This document shows positions 43,167 to 55,680 of a stretch of DNA of 64,000 bases, piece by piece. The notes under the pieces are model-generated. The model had not been told where the DNA came from. It saw nothing but the letters and a program-made list of their open reading frames with translations, and did not search any database. Every line of letters begins with the position of its first letter. Position 1 is the stretch's first letter. Source of the stretch: Amoebidium appalachense (Eukaryota; Ichthyosporea); the NCBI GenBank assembly GCA_963693365.1, contig CAVNZM010000012.1, positions 3,224,001 through 3,288,000 of the forward strand, read 5' to 3'. A program made the position numbers and the translations under genes.

Positions 43167-43615
43167 CATGGGAAAGGGAAGGGGGGAGGGGAGACAAGAG
43201 AAGAGGGAGAGTGACAGGGAGGTGGCGGGGGTCCGGTAGGGAGGAGGGGAGGGGAGGGAAGAATGGGAGGGAGGGCCATTAAGAAGACAAAAAATGGTGC
43301 CAGCACAGATGAAAAGAGGATCGACAAGAACTAAGTGGACACGGTAAAACATCATCACTTATTGTTACGGTAAAACATCATCACTTATTGTTGTTTGTTT
43401 CATCCCTTCTGGTTGGGTCTTCCTTTTTAGCACTTAAATTTTTTAACCGCCCCTTCTAATTGATCCTCATTTTTATCAACAGGCAGGAGGTGGATGAGTG
43501 GTGATGCCACACAGCCGACCGAGACAGCTGCTGCCCCCCCAGCTGCAGAGGCCACACCCACTGAAGAGGTACGGCATCAACCCCACCCCCCTCCCCTCCT
43601 TCCCCCCCCTTCCCC

Positions 43616-43646
<31 letters not shown>

Positions 43647-44137
43647 ACGCACGCACACGTATGCACGAACGGGGGGATCTCGGACACACCTGCATGTACC
43701 CTCCTTCCCCCCCCTCCCCACCCCTCCCACGTCAAAAACACACACACAAACAAAGACATGCACACACACACACAAACACACACACACACACACACTCTCT
43801 CTCTCTCTCCCTCTCTCTTGCCTCCCCCCCCCCCCCCCCCCTCTCTCACAAACACATATGCACATGCACATGCACATGCACACACATACTTACAGACACA
43901 TACACACATAAGCACTACACACACAAGGGCGCTCGGATCGACAGACACATTCGCGTGCACAAACACGCATGTGTGCGTGTGCACACACACACACACGTGC
44001 GCGCACACATGCACGTGCACACGCACAAAAACACACACACACAAAAACACGCAACACACTCCCACTTACAGTCACATAAACACACACACACACACACACA
44101 CACCACACGCTCACGGCTATGTGCACTGCCTGCTCTG

Positions 44138-44179
<42 letters not shown>

Positions 44180-44525
44180 CCCCCCCACCAGGGGAAAAAA
44201 AAAAAAAAAAAGGAAAGAAAAAAAGAAAGAAAGAAAGAAACCAACACCACCGCCACCAAATGAACAGGCACCACACACTAGAGATGTCAACTTAGGTCTT
44301 TCTTCTCCCTAAAGCGGATTGGGAGTTAAGAATTGAATAAGAAGGGCCGGAACAGAAGAGAGTCGTTGTGGGAAAAAAGTGGCTGAATGGGTGGTAAGGG
44401 TGAGACTGGGGGGGGAGGGGCCCATGGGGTGTTCCTCTGATGGGTGTAATGGTATGGACGTGCAGGAGTGTGTGCCCACGTGTGTTGTATATGTGTGAGT
44501 GTGTGTGCCCACGTGTGTTGTATAT

Positions 44526-44620
<95 letters not shown>

Positions 44621-45084
44621 GTGTTTGGGTATGTGTGTGTGCTGGGTGGGGTTATGTGTGTGTGTGCATGTTGTGCGTGGGTATATGTGTATGTGTGTGG
44701 GCTGTGGGTGGGTGGGACTTAAGTGTGTGAATATGAGGTTTGTGTGTGGATGTAGGTGGGGGTATGTGTATGTGCATGTGTGTGTGTGTGTGTGTGTGTG
44801 CGTGCGTGCGCGCCTGTATGTGTGGACGTGGGCGTCCCACCCTTCTCAACCCCCCCCCCCCCTTCCCCTCCCTCCCCCCGTCCCCCTCCCCCCTCCCCCT
44901 TCCCCTCCATCCCCGTCTCCCTCTCCCCCTCTCCCCGGGCAATGTCTTCTTCCTCCACCCCTTCCCCTGTATTTGAGTTCCTGTTTATTTATTCCATGTT
45001 TGATGTTTCCACCCACAGAACCAGGTTGGGCCTGCCGGGCAGAAGCCCATCCAGCACCTACTCAGCCCCGTGGTACGTGGTCCT

Positions 45085-45124
<40 letters not shown>

Positions 45125-45214
45125 CCTCCCATTTTTTCCACGATTGAGTTGTAAGTTATGCACCTTGTATGTAGTCGATTTTTCAACTTTCATTGCGAGG
45201 CGTGTTGCATCTCA

Positions 45215-45259
<45 letters not shown>

Positions 45260-45298
45260 AAAAAAAAAAGTAATAAATAAAAAAATGAACCCCCCCCC

Positions 45299-45365
<67 letters not shown>

Positions 45366-45394
45366 CGCGCGCGCTTGTGTGCGTGCCCGTGTGC

Positions 45395-45458
<64 letters not shown>

Positions 45459-45551
45459 TGGGGGGTGGAAGGGGGGGAATGAAAAGTCGAAGGGTATGGG
45501 TTGGTGTGCACCAGTGTCTTGTGTTTTGCTGTGTGTGTGGGCTTTGGGGAA

Positions 45552-45596
<45 letters not shown>

Positions 45597-45754
45597 ACTT
45601 TCCCTTGTCTGTGGGGAAATAGAATGAATGATGAGAATGAGGATAACAGGAGGGAGGGGGGGGTGTGGGGGCTAGAATGGAGGTGGGATGTTGTTGTAGA
45701 GCTGTGGGAGTTGATATTGTATCATTGTGTACTTTGTACGCTGTAACATATTCT

Positions 45755-45796
<42 letters not shown>

Positions 45797-46512
45797 ACCC
45801 AACCCACCCACCCCCTTCCATGTTCCTCCCCCACCACGATATGCACGCGACTGACAATGCACCAATCACCTTTCAGTGTTTGCAGTGCGGGGGTGGTCAT
45901 TGGCTGCTTGAGTGCACCCAGCGGCCAATGAACGACTGGGCCACCTGGAAGGATGAATATCCGGCCAGGGCTCTGGGCCACGAGAGACTCACCGCTATCA
46001 CCGCCGTATGACCCCCTCCCCCCCCCCCCCCAAAAAAAAAAACACACACACACACACATACACGCACACGCACACGCACACGCACACACACACAGAGGGT
46101 TGATTTCGGGTTTTTTTCTTTGTTGTTCTTGTGACGTTTTATGATGTCTTTTGATACCTCCTTCATATTTCCAACCCTCTAATGCATACATCCCCCTACT
46201 GTGAATGACTTGGGCCCCCCATGTGGATGGGCACTGCTTGTTGTGCATACCGTCGTTGTGTGGTATTGGGTGTTCGTTGTGAATGTGTACTTCGCACTTG
46301 ACCCTACTCCCCCCCTCCCCCCCCCCCCCCCCCCCCTCCCTCCACACACACACTCACCCACCCCCCTTACACCCCAACCCCCCCCCCCCCCCCCCCCCCC
46401 TCCCCCCCCTCCCCCGAAAAAAAAAAAAAAAAAAAAAGGGGGTGTTGGCACGCACACAGACCAGTCAACTACGACTCTCACACCCAAGCACTTGTTGACA
46501 TTGACGCTCCCT

Positions 46513-46543
<31 letters not shown>

Positions 46544-46993
46544 CCCTTCCTTTCCCCCATTTCCCCTCCTCCCTTGGTACTCTGTATTACCACACACTTA
46601 CCCCCCCCCCCCCCACTTTCCTCTCCCTTTCCCCAAACACAGTCACTGGAAGCAGCAGGTGTGATCACAAGCTTGAAGGCAGGGCAGTCGACCACCACCT
46701 TCACAAGCACAGGATCCCAAACAACAAACACATTCGCAAGCCGTCTCACGTCGGGGGGACAACAGCCACATCGCAGGCAGACGTACCAGAAACCCCCCCA
46801 ACAAGCAAATCAGCCAGGAAGCATAGAGGCTCTCTCGGCTCTCATCTCGCAAATGACCGATCCGGCAGCGATGGGAGACGGAGGAAAAAGGGAGCGGTTT
46901 CAACGGACGAGCCCTTCCCGCGGAGGCTCCAGGGGCGGGTTTGGGCAGGGGGGTAAGGGTGGACAGACAGGCGGGGTCGGGGGGCTCTTATGA
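41692..46993 (+). CDS. Probable mitochondrial zinc-knuckle / RGG protein, five exons, 240 aa
   Basis: Exons 41692-41794, 43483-43568, 45019-45072, 45877-46005 and 46643-46993; junction phases are 1, 0, 0, 0 and agree. The N-terminus has Arg, Lys, Ser and Ala but no acidic residue for about 40 positions and ends in RRWMSGD, like a mitochondrial presequence with its cleavage motif. A short Ala/Pro/Thr/Glu linker follows. Exon 4 encodes [13 protein letters not shown], a CX2CX3HX4C knuckle one residue shorter than the classical CX2CX4HX4C, then a Trp-rich segment ([10 protein letters not shown]). Exon 5 is Gln/Ser/Thr-rich and ends in RGG/GG repeats ([17 protein letters not shown]). Single-stranded nucleic-acid binding in mitochondria is inferred. 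Exon 4 could instead stop two codons on (GTATGA), which would remove the RGG tail. I do not recognise a named family. Confidence 0.65.
41868..42190. repeat. (CT)n-rich tract in intron 1 of the zinc-knuckle gene
   Basis: CTCT and CTTT/CCCT pyrimidine sequence, the purest part 41924-41970, with a poly(C) run at 41990-42001. Confidence 0.9.
43343..43396. repeat. Direct duplication, 27 bp
   Basis: ACGGTAAAACATCATCACTT plus ATTGTT occurs twice in tandem, about 90 bp before exon 2 of the zinc-knuckle gene. Confidence 0.9.
44464..44620. repeat. 37-bp direct duplication followed by (GT)n
   Basis: GTGTGTGCCCACGTGTGTTG followed by TATATGTGTGAGTGTGT occurs twice, then pure (GT)n to 44620. Confidence 0.9.
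45150..45250 (-). repeat. Possible fragment of the poly(G)-headed element, intron 3
   Basis: On the minus strand a G run is followed by TTTGAGATGCAACACGCC, resembling the family head (TTTGAATGCGTCA). Short and diverged, so uncertain. Confidence 0.35.
45298..45455. repeat. (GT)n microsatellite with GC core
   Basis: Two (GT)n blocks separated by a GCGCGC core at 45357-45374; a poly(G) run of about 36 nt follows at 45556-45591. Confidence 0.95.
45700..45797 (-). repeat. Poly(G)-headed element, head fragment in intron 3
   Basis: On the minus strand: G run, TAGAATATGTTACAGCGTAC, AAAGTACACAATGATACAAT. This matches the first 40 bases of the family. It is antisense to the host gene. Confidence 0.55.
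46185..46345 (-). repeat. Poly(G)-headed dispersed element, copy in intron 4 of the zinc-knuckle gene
   Basis: On the minus strand: G run, GTAGGGTCAAGTGCGAAGTA, CACATTCACAACGAAC, CACACAACGACGGTATGCAC and AACAAGCAGTGCCCATCCAC. It is antisense to the host gene. Confidence 0.7.
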
Positions 46994-47434
46994 AAGATGA
47001 TTTTTGGTTGATCATGTGACTTGAAACCTCCTCCTCCCCCAACCACCCACCCACAGACACACACACACACAGACACACACACTTTCCCCCTTTCTTTCTT
47101 TGCCGTATGGTTGTGCTTTGGTGGAAGAAAGAACTATGATAGATTTGTAGTGCAAGAAAAAAGAAGTGATGCAAAGTTTGTGCACGTATTTGAGGCTGGG
47201 GTGCATGTGTTGTTGGAGCGGTGAGGGGGGTGTGGGTTCTGTCCAGGTCATTATCGATTTTAAGAAATTAAATCTTAAAAGGCAGAAGAGTCTGGAAATG
47301 AACGTTCCGAGCAATCGGTATTTTATTATTTGATGTGTAACCGTTGTTGTTTGCTTTCCTTCTTTCGTCTTCTTCTTGTCTCTTCTTTTTTTTTTTGTTG
47401 GTGGTGTGCCGGGTGTGTGGTCATGGCCAATTGG

Positions 47435-47480
<46 letters not shown>

Positions 47481-47481
47481 A

Positions 47482-47517
<36 letters not shown>

Positions 47518-49290
47518 TGTGTGGGCTTGTTTTTTTTTTTTTTTTTTTTTTTTGGGGGGGGGGGGGGGGGGTTATTACTGTTGTATTGTAGGTGGGGCCG
47601 TGCACAGTGCCATGCATGTTTGGCTGATGCGTGCACAGTCACACCCACACAACTTTTGTCGCTTCCAATTCGAAATTCGTGAGTCGAGTGTTTCTTGTGT
47701 GGTGCTGGCACCCATGCATATGGCTGCCCGCTCGTCTAAATAGACCTATTTGAGACTACACTAACAGTGTCGACCTTTTTTCTGAGGTGTGGCACAGCCA
47801 AGGCCTACTAAATAGGTGTGCACAGCCCACGTCAACGTCATGTTTTTCATGTTTTTCAGGCCGGTAAGGGCCCATACTAACACGTACTGACGTGTTGCCG
47901 CACGTGCGACGTTTAACATCTAGTCCCTTTTAAGTAAAAAAAAAAGGCAAAAAAAAGGAAAGAAAGGAGACACCGCCTCAGTAGGTGGTAGGGGCCCATA
48001 CTGTGGCCATGGTGAGACGGCGTAAATTACGTAATCTATCCCGCCCATCACCTGGCAACGATGCTTACACACGCGTAACGCAAGTGCACGTAGCCAAATT
48101 AATTTGTAAGCTTCGGCCCGTGAGTGTGGGTCGGACGAAAGTTTGCCATCTGTCATCTAATAAATAAGAACAAGTCCAAGGTGTAAGAATGAGTGCATAT
48201 AACAGTGCAGCAAATGCATATATCCCACACATGCACGTGTACCCCACAGGCGCTAGCTGTCTGCTACACTTTCGCACACTGCCATGTACACACGTGTGCG
48301 CAGCTGTACCTTCGGGCATGCGCAGATTCCAGGATCACGTGCACGATGCACGCATGAGATATATATTACGTACATGTGTAACGTGCATTGTCTAGCTAAC
48401 CTCTGGTTATATGTCGTGCTTGCATGGAAGGAATATGGTGGCCCACAACGGTGGGGCAGTACGGCATCATCATTTTACAACTGCTACTATAGTGGGCAGC
48501 GTCAATATTTCCATATGCACGTACATGCGTGGCCGGAAGATGCACGAAGTTTGACGTCACACAGTCATGTGGTGTCAGGGCAACTCCCAAATTGGGCTGT
48601 GATAATGTGGGTGTGAAGCCATCTGATTGGCAGACAACCTACAACGAAATCCGATCAGAGCCAATCGGAAGCTTACTAAGAGATTACTGGACTTTATTTT
48701 TAAACCAATCAAATGCTACTGTAAAGCTACGCCAATCATATTTGATGTATTGGAGGCATGCAAATTAGTTCGTCATTCTTGACATTACCATATGCGGACA
48801 CATGCACCGAACTGTATAAGCTGTCATTTCCTGGAACGTTGATTTACATCTTGGCTTATGCATCATTTCACAATAGCCACTAAAAATCCGTACAAATAAC
48901 TATAAACTATATATATGTTAACCTACTTTTACCAGGGTGCGTCAATTTAGAGACCCACGCAAACATTTGCAACGGTGGGTGTACGGCTAGCCGCTGCAGG
49001 CTGCAGCTGCAGGTTCAAGCACATAAATTTTTATGTGCATTTAGCCGTTTTCGATGCGGAAATCAGATTTTCAAACAAAGCAAGCTAGTTTGCCACTGGT
49101 TATTTTACATACATAAATTAAATGATGGTAAAATAGAACTAAAAATTGCACTGGCTCTATATAATCCTAATATGCGCTTGACGAAGATGTCTGGTGCTTT
49201 AGTCCCGCCCAGCACATACCCATGTGAACGGCAGCCACTCAGATGCCGCCAGGACCAAACATTTACCCCCCTCTTCCACGAACCTATGTC
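46994..49290. other. Intergenic, no gene recognised
   Basis: (GT)n and TGCG tract at 47437-47522 followed by T and G runs (47528-47572). From 47580 to 49290 the sequence is unique-looking and unusually free of simple repeats, with no supported coding exon. Confidence 0.55.
48626..48736. promoter_or_regulatory. Cluster of four CCAAT motifs
   Basis: ATTGG at 48626-48630 and CCAAT at 48661-48665, 48705-48709 and 48732-48736, spaced 27-44 bp apart, about 560 bp upstream of the TATA box for the 49511 gene. This could be a CCAAT-factor (NF-Y-like) regulatory element; function inferred. Confidence 0.4.
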
Positions 49291-49296
49291 CGGGGG

Positions 49297-49304
49297 TATA
49301 TAAA
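49297..49304 (+). promoter_or_regulatory. TATA box of the 49511 gene
   Basis: TATATAAA lies 207 bases before the ATG. A transcription start near 49327 would leave a 5' UTR of roughly 180 nt. Confidence 0.6.
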
Positions 49305-49510
49305 CCACACACCTGTAAGATTCCATTAGTTGTGCCAGATTTCGGAAGCAGACATCGGACGGGAAGTGGAAACACAGACTGTATCCAACCTTCCACCACA
49401 AACTCACCATCCATTCCCGTTACGTTAGCTTAAACTGTCATTGTACTCAAACCAAGAACACACGAAAAACCTCTACATTTTCTGACACAACAAAGCACAA
49501 CTGATAGAAA

Positions 49511-49900
49511 ATGGCACGTCTTTCTTTGATTTCCCTTCTCCTCTGTGTGGTTTTCGCGCTCACACAAGCCAGCTCAATCGAGCAGAGAGCCACACGCGTC
49601 GAATATGAAGCAGTTGCGCCGGAACCGAGCGACGCTTACGACGCAGCAGTGCCTTATTCTATAAGTGAATTCCGTCGTGAAACCCCCTCCGTTCAAAACT
49701 ACGACACACACACCCGCCGGGCTGTCGCAGAAGCCGCTGAAATGGAAATGGGACCAAGGTTGTGGGCAGCGGGTGCAAGTGTTTTCGTTGGCACGGCTCT
49801 GATTGTGGGTGCTGTGGTCGCCGTTCACGTCCAGCGCAGAAAGCAGTGGGAGGTGCGCAAACAGGCACTGAAGCTCGCTATGGAACGTGGGCAGTTGTGA
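49511..49900 (+). CDS. Small type I single-pass membrane protein, unknown family, 129 aa
   Basis: One exon. The ATG (AAAATGGCA context) is followed by a clear signal peptide, ARLSLISLLLCVVFALTQAS, with cleavage likely after the Ala/Ser pair. The mature ectodomain of about 70 residues is polar and rich in Ala, Glu, Tyr and Ser. A transmembrane helix follows (LWAAGASVFVGTALIVGAV), then a basic cytosolic tail (VQRRKQWEVRKQALKLAMER). The basic residues directly after the helix support an N-out orientation. It has a TATA box upstream and sits in the least repetitive part of the window. The stop codon lies inside a 22-bp tandem duplication. I do not recognise the family, so no function is assigned. 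Confidence 0.7.
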   Translation: MARLSLISLLLCVVFALTQASSIEQRATRVEYEAVAPEPSDAYDAAVPYSISEFRRETPSVQNYDTHTRRAVAEAAEMEMGPRLWAAGASVFVGTALIVGAVVAVHVQRRKQWEVRKQALKLAMERGQL

Positions 49901-49932
49901 GAAACGACGAGGGCAGTTGTGAGAAACGACGT
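49889..49932. repeat. 22-bp tandem duplication across a stop codon
   Basis: GGGCAGTTGTGAGAAACGAC plus GA/GT occurs twice back to back. The TGA in the first copy ends the 49511 gene, and the second copy holds a duplicate TGA in another frame. Confidence 0.95.
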
Positions 49933-51035
49933 AAATGCGCATGCGGCATGTGCGATTTTGTGTGTTGTGGGTGCAAGTGGTGAGATTTCCGTCTTGTCAA
50001 GGGTCCTGAATCATAGGCAAATGACCACACAGAAACCACCTTCAGTAGATGTGAATGTTTCTGTTCGAAGTGTCGAATGAGATGTATATAAAGGAATTTT
50101 GCAATGTCCATGTATAGAGAGCTTAACCAAATTTCGTTTCGCCCTGCATTGGATTTCCCTGAACGAGGGAATAACGAGAAAGAAAAACACAAATGTATTA
50201 CGGTGTACATATTAGACGAAGGGGGTTGTGACTGAGCTACTGGAATAGCACAGATGCCAGGGGCATGACGTGCTGAAAATATATATATCGTAAGTACATA
50301 TGGTGTTGGTTTTCGTCCACAACTCTGCAGGCAGATATGTGGACTAAAAGATTTCTGATGTGGAAAAATTGTGTGCACATGTCGTCGAAAAGTGGTGAGT
50401 GTATAAAATACAGCAGTCAACTGGGCATTTTTATACACGCACCACTTTTCAAGTCTCATTCAAGTCGGAAAGGGCTTAACCTCGAGTCTTTGGGAAACTA
50501 CACCTACAAAGTCTTTGCATGACCAAGAACATTTGTTTGGGAAAGCCCTTACAATCCCTCGGATTATATTCTCCCTCGAGCCCCCCCCCCCCCCCCCCAA
50601 GAGTCCCACACAGAAACACACATACAAATCACCCCTTCCCCTCGAAATAAATAACAGTTTAACAACCACCATCGCTATCATAGACTCGAGCCACGAGTAC
50701 GACCACCACCATCATTAGTAATACATACTAGTTTGCTTGCACGATTTCTTCTTGTTAAGGTTTTTGTACTGCTGATGATATCGATCGACACGTTTTTTCT
50801 TGGCAAGCTTGTACCAGATCCAGAAGAAACACCCCTCTGATGATGTTTATGCTCTTGCACTACATAGCATAGAAAATTCTCCACACTTTTTTCTTTCGGC
50901 TACCTTTTGAGCTAAGTAGCTCTTATATATATATGGGGTTTACGCTGTTTACTCGAGGCAAAGAGAACCAGTCTCAGGTATGGGGGGGGGGGGTTTGCTC
51001 GGAATATCCCCTCAGCGGTATATCATGATCACGTA
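49933..51035. other. Intergenic, no gene recognised
   Basis: A+T-rich with short runs only (poly(C) 50580-50599, G run 50982-50992). No supported exon, although minus-strand frames up to 193 codons occur. Confidence 0.5.
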
Positions 51036-51039
51036 CATA

Positions 51040-51129
51040 GATGTCGGGTGGTGACTATATATCAGGGTTTACTTTCTCTGCGAGACACCATAAAGACTAC
51101 AAGGAGAAATCAATTAGTTGGGGTTCCCC

Positions 51130-51178
<49 letters not shown>

Positions 51179-51210
51179 GGGCTCCCCTCGGGACACTCGG
51201 TATCAGCTGG
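51040..51210 (+). repeat. Dispersed repeat B, copy 2, ending in (TG)n
   Basis: GATGTCGGGTGGTGACTATA, ATCAGGGTTT, GGTTCCCCG, a 44-nt T run, CTCGGGACACTCGG and TATCAGCTGG, then (TG)n to about 51286. It is homologous to 6541-6703 throughout. Confidence 0.65.
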
Positions 51211-51279
<69 letters not shown>

Positions 51280-51283
51280 TGCG

Positions 51284-51853
51284 CTATAATTTTGTAGTGA
51301 TGTGTTTCTCAAGCCAATCAATACATCTAATAAACAGGTCGTAGTTACGCGTGTTTAGTATAAAATCAAGGATGTTGTAATTTACAGGTAGGCTATCTTT
51401 CTGGGTGTCTGTTGTGAATGTGACGTGTGTGTGTTGCGGTATTATGTGGTCTATCAAACTACATTTGGCGATACATGACCGGTTAAACTGGTGTGTGTGT
51501 GTGTTGTTTGGGCATGCAAATGATGCCACCTTATACTTATTAGATCTCCACTGTATAGCACGTGTACAGTAAAAGCGTGGTAATTGATCAATAATACCAT
51601 CAGCTAGAGAAAGACCAGTTCTACAGGAAGGTAATATGTATTTAGGTGTTATACACTTGCGAGTGCCATATTTGGCAATATGGTTGAGGCGGTCAGTATA
51701 TATAAAACGAGACATAAGGCTTAGTTTTTCAAGGTGTATGCTTTCATCGGGTCTAGTGTCGTGTGGTATCTTTTTCCATTTGTTATATTGCGTGATTATC
51801 TTGTGATTGTGTACATGTTTAATAAGTAAGTGGCAGTCCAAAGTCACACACAC
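51284..51853 (-). other. Uncharacterised ORF, possible mobile-element remnant (about 190 codons)
   Basis: An open frame of ordinary composition (for example RFIYTDRLNHIAKYGTRKCI, ADGIIDQLPRFYC, NILDFILNTRNYDLFIRCID) ending in a stop beside the (TG)n tail of repeat B. The frame remains open upstream of 51853 and has no ATG at its 5' end. It might be the end of a retroelement ORF or of an exon. No family recognised. Confidence 0.35.
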
Positions 51854-51859
51854 ACTATT

Positions 51860-52572
51860 GCGGGGTTTATTTGTATTTGTGCCCAGGGGAGAAGGGGAGA
51901 GAGAGGGGAGGAAAGAGGGGAGAGGTGAGGATATATATCAAGGGGTAGCGACGATCCGGAGAGCGGCTGAGATCACGTGACTCACCTACCCTTGCTCAGC
52001 CAGTGTCGATTCATTCCGGTACATAGGCTAGTTGGGCACAGTCAGGACATGCCTGTTTTTCTCGTTCCTTTTTTTTTTTAAAATATACAGCTGGCAGGGG
52101 TTAAGTGACTGGCTTGTCCACAGCACCCCATGTACCGTACATGTGAAATCCCGCCCCCCCCCCCCCCCCCAACACACACACACACACACACACACACCAC
52201 CGGTCCTCCACCATCCGCACGCGTCGCCGCCGCTTGGGCCATGCATGCATCAACGTGCCCACAGTATTCCATTTTCACTACTGTACGCGCTTGTGAGCTA
52301 AAATTGATTGGCACGAATTGTCAGATGTGCAAAGATCTTCATTTAGAGTCATTTCATGCACGAACTACTATAATAAAGCAATCCCAACATCAAGACCGTC
52401 TGAGCTTCTGGGCTGCATATTACTATGGGATGGTAAGAAAAGCAATATCAGCATCTGAATTCGAAACTATCAATAGTACGTGTGTGCTTGCGTTTTCGTG
52501 TTTTTCTCTTTCCATTTCCCCCACTCCCATTTCTTTTCTTTTCTTTTCTCTCTTTGTTGTTGTTTGCGCTTT

Positions 52573-52626
<54 letters not shown>

Positions 52627-53222
52627 GGGGGGGGAGGGAAGAGATTTACAGGGTGCGCCTGCACATGTGCACGGTTCGAGTGTGGGTGATGTAAGCTTTC
52701 CAATTTATGCTTTTAACTCATTACATGTCATGTTACATGCATGGTCATATTGTTCAGACTAATATCGGTACCCGCTTGGCCACATGCACACCTGTTTACG
52801 TCTGTTATCAATTTTAATCATATAAAATGGAATTCAGCCAAATCAGTGGGAGTCCTTCTAAATCACATTCATCAACATTCAGTAACACAATTACAAAAAT
52901 AAATCATTTAAACGATTTCATATATAAGCCACGCACAGCGTGGCTCCATTCAAACTGCAGGGTATAAGATAGTGCGTGTGCGTGTGAGCGCGCATAAGAT
53001 AGTGTGCGTGTGTGTGTGTGTGCGCTTGCATGTGCATGTGCATGCCTTGTTCTTCTCTTTCTGTACGCCTGTAAATTAAAAGAGAATCATAGGTAGGAAA
53101 AGGGCGGGGGGGGGGAAGGGGGGGGGGGGGGGGGGGAGGGGGAGGGAGGGGTGTAAGGGGCTGGACGGGAGGGAGGGGGTGAGGGAGGGAGGGGGAGGGG
53201 TGAGGGGGGAGATGTTTATCAA
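51860..53222. other. Intergenic, downstream of Orai A
   Basis: Poly(C)/(CA)n at 52154-52198, poly(G) run of about 50 nt at 52574-52625, GT-rich patch near 53000 and G-rich sequence 53104-53215. A possible exon ending ...TATTACTATGGGATG/GTAAGA at 52433 was noted but not supported. Confidence 0.5.
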
Positions 53223-53866
53223 CTAGAGGTGGTGTTGGCGTGGGCCACTGACAGCTATATTCAGTGCTTGGCGGTGCATCCGCAGCTGGAGACTGGCCAC
53301 GTGGCTATGAAAGCGGATGGAAAACAATAGAAACACCCCCTGTGCACACAGTGATTGTGTCAGCGTGTCATGATTGCACGTGTGTGCGGATGGAAAGGAA
53401 GGAAGGGGGGAGGGGGAGGGGAGAGGGGGTTTGGTTGCGTCACAAAGTACGAAGTACACATGAACAACGGATAACACGATGCAGAGTGAGGGTTGCTAGT
53501 GGGAAGGAGAGAAAGAAAATAGGAATGGGGCAGTTGACCAATGGAGAGTAATAGGAAGAGCCTGGGGGCCGGGCAGAGGGAGATAAGATGGGTGGGCGTG
53601 TAGAGGTTGGGAGGGTAGGGGAACTGGTGAAAGAGGGAATGGGGAGTGGGGAGTGGGGTGGGGTGGTGGTGGTGGTGGTGGTGGTGGTGATGGCTGGGGC
53701 CGGGGAAGGGGGGGGGGGGGGGGGGGAGGGTGGAGGGGGATTTAAAGGGTTAGGGGAGAGGCTGGGGTTTATCAAGCCGTTCATAGGGGAGGGTTGGATG
53801 GATAGGTATGAATGGGTGGGGTAGTGGTGGTTAACGTGGTTGTGGTGTGTGTGTATATGTGCGAGC

Positions 53867-53923
<57 letters not shown>

Positions 53924-53935
53924 CACACACACTTT

Positions 53936-53966
<31 letters not shown>

Positions 53967-54171
53967 GTATGCATATGTGTGTGTGTGCATGTGTGGATGT
54001 GCGTGCATGTGTACGTGGATGTGTGCATGTGTGCATGTGTGTGTGTGTGTGCACGTGCACAAATGCGATTTTGTACGCTAGAGCAGGGGGGAGACATACA
54101 ATGACCGGAATAACCAGGATGGTTACAGCCCAGGCAGCCACCTTATACTCCATGTAGAAACGTGTCCACCT

Positions 54172-54206
<35 letters not shown>

Positions 54207-54748
54207 AAGGTTAGAATGCATCACAGAGCACGAAGTACACACTCACAACAGACAACATAATGCAGATTTTGCAAAGCCCAGGCAAAGAGTGGCAAAGCGT
54301 TTTCAACATAAGCAGAGGTCCGGGCGGGGCGGGGGGGCAGGGGGGGGGGGGGAATAGAATGTGTTATAAAGTGGGGGGGGGGGGGGGGGGGGGGAATAGA
54401 ATGTGTTATAAAGTGGGAAGTACACGTATTGAACGGACAACACAATGCAGAGTGCAAACCACACAAAGAGTATGCATAATAAGCAGAGCCCATCCTCGGC
54501 AGCGGCCCAAGACGTGCGCAAATGGAGGAGATTTGGTAAGCCGGGAGAGAGGCAGGTGGATGGAAACAGGGGAGGATATACACAACTGTTCAAAATCTGT
54601 GAGAGCCATACTTTATTCCAGCGAGCAAGCCAAGTCCTCGGTTAACAACACGAACAGGGCTCTTCAAGAAGCAGCGATACAGAACACATAGCACAACCAT
54701 GGTGGAGCAGAGAGGAGCCGGGGTTGTTGCTGTTTTTTTTTTTTTTTT

Positions 54749-54794
<46 letters not shown>

Positions 54795-54946
54795 CTTCCC
54801 GCTTCTCATGGTTTTCCTTCTTCCTCTTTCTCTGATCCCCCCCCCCCCCCCCCCCCCCTCCCCCCGCCGCCGTCCCCCCCCCACACACACACACACCACT
54901 ACCACTACCACCACCACCACCACTACCACTACACACGCACACCTAA

Positions 54947-54986
<40 letters not shown>

Positions 54987-55634
54987 ACACACACACACCA
55001 CTCCCTTCATATCGGTTTTGGAGGAGGAAAGGTGGAGAAGGGAAGGGGAAGGGGAAGGAAGAGGGGGAGAATGGGAGGGGGGATATTGGAACACATACGC
55101 CACCACGACCACATCGAGTAGAAACACCACCGTGCCCAGACTAGTGGAGAAAATCCACGCTATGGCCATGTAACGCCTAAACCGCCGGTGGGGGGACAGG
55201 TTGTGGCTTAGAAACGTCGATAGGCCCTTGCTCTGGTTTTTGCGCAAAAAGGCGCTGTACATGGGGGGGGGGTGGTGGGGGGGGGGGGGGGGGGGGGGGG
55301 GGGGGAGAGAGAGAGAAATGCTTGTTATTGACTGTCATGATGAGCAGAGCCTCCCCTCCCCCCTCCCCCCCCCCCCCCCCCCCTCCCCCCCTCCGCCCCC
55401 AAACACCAACACACATACACACCACCGGCGCCTGAGCTGGACCAACTGTGCACCCATGGGCACCCACTCTTTCAACCATGGTATGATCGATTATCTTCTT
55501 TGAAATTTTTGAACACTCCCTGATCCTTCCTTCCCCTGATCCTTCCTTCCCCCATCCCCCCCCCCCCCCCCCCCCCCTCCAATTTTCCCTCCGATATCCC
55601 CCTCCTTGCAACCTCTACCAAAAAAAAAAAAAAA

Positions 55635-55680
<46 letters not shown>

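Noticed and set aside
52250-52433. Possible plus-strand exon ending WAAYYYGM before GTAAGA
   Set aside because: No family similarity, no matching partner exon and no start; not distinguishable from chance.
53440-54153. 237-codon frame continuing Orai A exon 5 into His/Thr and Pro repeats
   Set aside because: The Orai part ends at a phase-2 GTACAA donor, and the continuation is repeat-encoded; a phase-matching last exon exists at 53223-53304.
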